Source: Bacteroidia bacterium (GTDB lineage: Bacteria > Bacteroidota > Bacteroidia > Flavobacteriales > Flavobacteriaceae). From it: DNA of 13,932 nucleotides. The notes below the pieces were generated by a model. It was not told the origin of the DNA. It worked only from the letters and a program-made list of their open reading frames with translations, and did no database searches. The stretch covers positions 1 to 13,932 of the forward strand of contig JAUIJW010000037.1 in the NCBI GenBank assembly GCA_030431085.1, written 5' to 3'. This document shows positions 12,479 to 13,932 of this stretch, piece after piece. The translations under genes were made by a program, and so were the position numbers. Positions within the stretch are counted from its first letter, which is position 1; the number at the start of each line of letters is the position of its first letter.

Positions 12479-13932
12479 TGGGCGCTATTAAACTCAAAGG
12501 TTAGGCTTGTGCCGTTATTAACATCTTTTTGAATAACACCATCTAATTGAATGGTTAGTAATTCGATGAGTTGTGTACCAAACCCAATTTGTTCTGAGCC
12601 AGATTCTGTCTGACCAACACCATTGTCGGCTATTTTAAAAACTAAACCATTGCTCTTGTTTCTATATAAACTGACCTTAACCGCCCCCAAACTTTGATTT
12701 GGAAAAGCATGTTTCAAAATATTAGTAAATAATTCATTAACTATTAAACCTAATGGAATAGCAGTATCAATATCTACTTCTAATTTATCCATATCAAAAT
12801 TCAATTGAACCCTATCTTCCGCGCCATAAGCACTTAAAATATGTGCAAATAAATCAATGAGATAATCTTTCATTTCTATTGTTGACAAATTTTTACCTTG
12901 ATACAACCTTTGATGGATCATGCTCATAGAATATACCCTATTTCTACTTTCATCAAGTACATCAATCATTTTTTTGTTTTTGATTTTAGCCGATTGTAAG
13001 GCTAAAAGACTTGAGACTACTCCTAAATTATTCTTTACTCTATGATGAATTTCCTTTAATAAAAATTCTTTTTCATGATTTTGCTTTTCTAATAAACGTC
13101 CTTTTTTTCTATTGTTTCTAATAGCAATCAGGGTTAGTGTTAATAGTAACAATAGTAAAGTAGCAATGATAGAGATTAACATTTGCACAGACTTTCCTTT
13201 CTTCAACAAGCCTTCTTGTGTTTGAATGGTATTTTCCTTTTGTTCTACCTCAAATTCGGTTTGTAGCAGCGATATTCTTTGATCTGATTCTGCTGTAAAA
13301 ATTTGGCTTTTAAGCTTATCATATTCCGCGAAAGAGAGATACGCTTCTTTATAATTATTATCGGCCGCATAAGCTTTCCCTAAAGTTTCATAGGTCTGAC
13401 TTAAGTAAAAAAGATCACCAAAACTTGGCGTAGCCACTTCAATTGAGCTTAATAGACTGGCTATCGCTGACTTATAATCTCCCTGAACATATTGCAACTT
13501 ACCCATTGACAACCACGCTCTCATCAATAAAAAATTATTATCAAGTCGTTGTGCATAGTAGATCGCTTTTTCTCCAGCATGACTTGCTTTTTCAAAACGT
13601 TGTAAAAATCCGTAAAGGTCAACCAAGGAAATATAAATATCACTTAGATTATTATAAAAACCATACCGCTCTCCAATAGCCATGGCCTGTTCATAATACT
13701 GCAGGGCCGTTTCATAATCTTTAAGTGCTAGATAGTTATTGGCCACTACATAAAGTGTAAAGTCATAATCCAGGTCATTCAACCCTCTTTCTTCAAAAAC
13801 TTCTAATGATTTTAGACCGTACTCTAGCCCTTTTTCATACTTAGATTGTTTCCAAAATAAATTACTAATATCACTATATGCTACAGCAATGGCTCTTTTA
13901 TCATTTAGCTGTTTTCCTAAATCAAGGCATTG
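12475..13932 (-). CDS. TPR-repeat sensor histidine kinase, HisKA_2 type (5' end outside window)
   Basis: This is a membrane sensor kinase whose N-terminus runs off the right edge; the frame is open to 13932 and 485 C-terminal residues are visible. The TTG at 13780-13782 is an internal Leu codon inside the repeats, not a start. Counting from that codon as residue 1, TPR helices fill the part before it and residues 1-160 (NYLALKDYETALQYYEQA, QGDYKSAIASL, AAYADNNYKEAY-like units). A charged, probably coiled segment follows (165-197), then a transmembrane helix (200-221), a HisKA_2 dimerisation domain with phospho-acceptor His247 in EIHHRVKNNLGVVSSLLALQ (244-263), and an HATPase domain with the N box NELFTNILKHAF (349-360) and DNGVG (386-390). 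By family habit the TPR part is periplasmic. The likely target is the adjacent LytTR regulator. Confidence 0.93.
   Translation of the reverse strand, partial: QCLDLGKQLNDKRAIAVAYSDISNLFWKQSKYEKGLEYGLKSLEVFEERGLNDLDYDFTLYVVANNYLALKDYETALQYYEQAMAIGERYGFYNNLSDIYISLVDLYGFLQRFEKASHAGEKAIYYAQRLDNNFLLMRAWLSMGKLQYVQGDYKSAIASLLSSIEVATPSFGDLFYLSQTYETLGKAYAADNNYKEAYLSFAEYDKLKSQIFTAESDQRISLLQTEFEVEQKENTIQTQEGLLKKGKSVQMLISIIATLLLLLLTLTLIAIRNNRKKGRLLEKQNHEKEFLLKEIHHRVKNNLGVVSSLLALQSAKIKNKKMIDVLDESRNRVYSMSMIHQRLYQGKNLSTIEMKDYLIDLFAHILSAYGAEDRVQLNFDMDKLEVDIDTAIPLGLIVNELFTNILKHAFPNQSLGAVKVSLYRNKSNGLVFKIADNGVGQTESGSEQIGFGTQLIELLTIQLDGVIQKDVNNGTSLTFEFNSAH

Noticed and set aside
13780..13782. TTG as start of the sensor kinase
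   Set aside because: The frame continues upstream to the window edge with TPR-like sequence; the codon is an internal Leu.
1..13932. Mobile element, phage, CRISPR or defence system
   Set aside because: No transposase, integrase, terminal repeats, spaced direct repeats or known defence domains were seen; all genes are housekeeping or regulatory.

Overview
The window is AT-rich DNA from a member of the Bacteroidota, most likely a flavobacterium (Flavobacteriaceae). Three things point there. The protein sequences have a flavobacterial look: IF3, the b5-less desaturase, the TPR/HisKA_2 kinase and the LytTR regulator. Shine-Dalgarno sequences are scarce. Several promoters match the Bacteroidota -7 element TAnnTTTG upstream of kynA, rsmG, the desaturase and nadA. 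No mobile element, CRISPR array, tRNA or rRNA was seen; this is ordinary chromosomal core sequence with compact gene packing.

Layout. (1) Positions 1-2117, + strand: the classical translation cluster thrS (3' part)-infC-rpmI-rplT, closed by a strong bidirectional terminator. infC has no ATG, GTG or TTG that gives a full-length protein; its full N-terminus requires a non-canonical start, most likely ATA at 818. (2) Positions 2148-5997, - strand: rsmG, then a tight tryptophan-catabolic operon kynA - cyclase-family formamidase - kynU, which converges on the same terminator. It should take tryptophan through N-formylkynurenine and kynurenine to anthranilate plus alanine; kynurenine 3-monooxygenase and 3-hydroxyanthranilate dioxygenase genes are not in the window. 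(3) Positions 6136-8962, + strand: a membrane fatty-acid desaturase with a perfect palindrome just downstream of its promoter, a class I aminotransferase, and a 4HBT/hotdog thioesterase preceded by a 14-bp hairpin. (4) Positions 8987-11564, - strand: nadA-nadB, the aspartate route to quinolinate and NAD, with a palindrome overlapping the predicted promoter. (5) Positions 11741-13932: a LytTR response regulator (+) and a TPR-TM-HisKA_2 sensor kinase (-, truncated by the window edge) that meet tail to tail with overlapping stop codons.

How they fit together. Groups 2 and 4 both touch NAD and tryptophan metabolism. Because nadA and nadB are present, quinolinate can be made from aspartate, so the kyn operon here is better read as tryptophan degradation unless kmo and haaO exist elsewhere. 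The kinase and regulator are probably cognate. I found no clearly new multi-gene system. The points most worth checking are the infC start, the candidate operators at the nadA and desaturase promoters, the metal-loop variant in the formamidase, and the tail-to-tail two-component pair.
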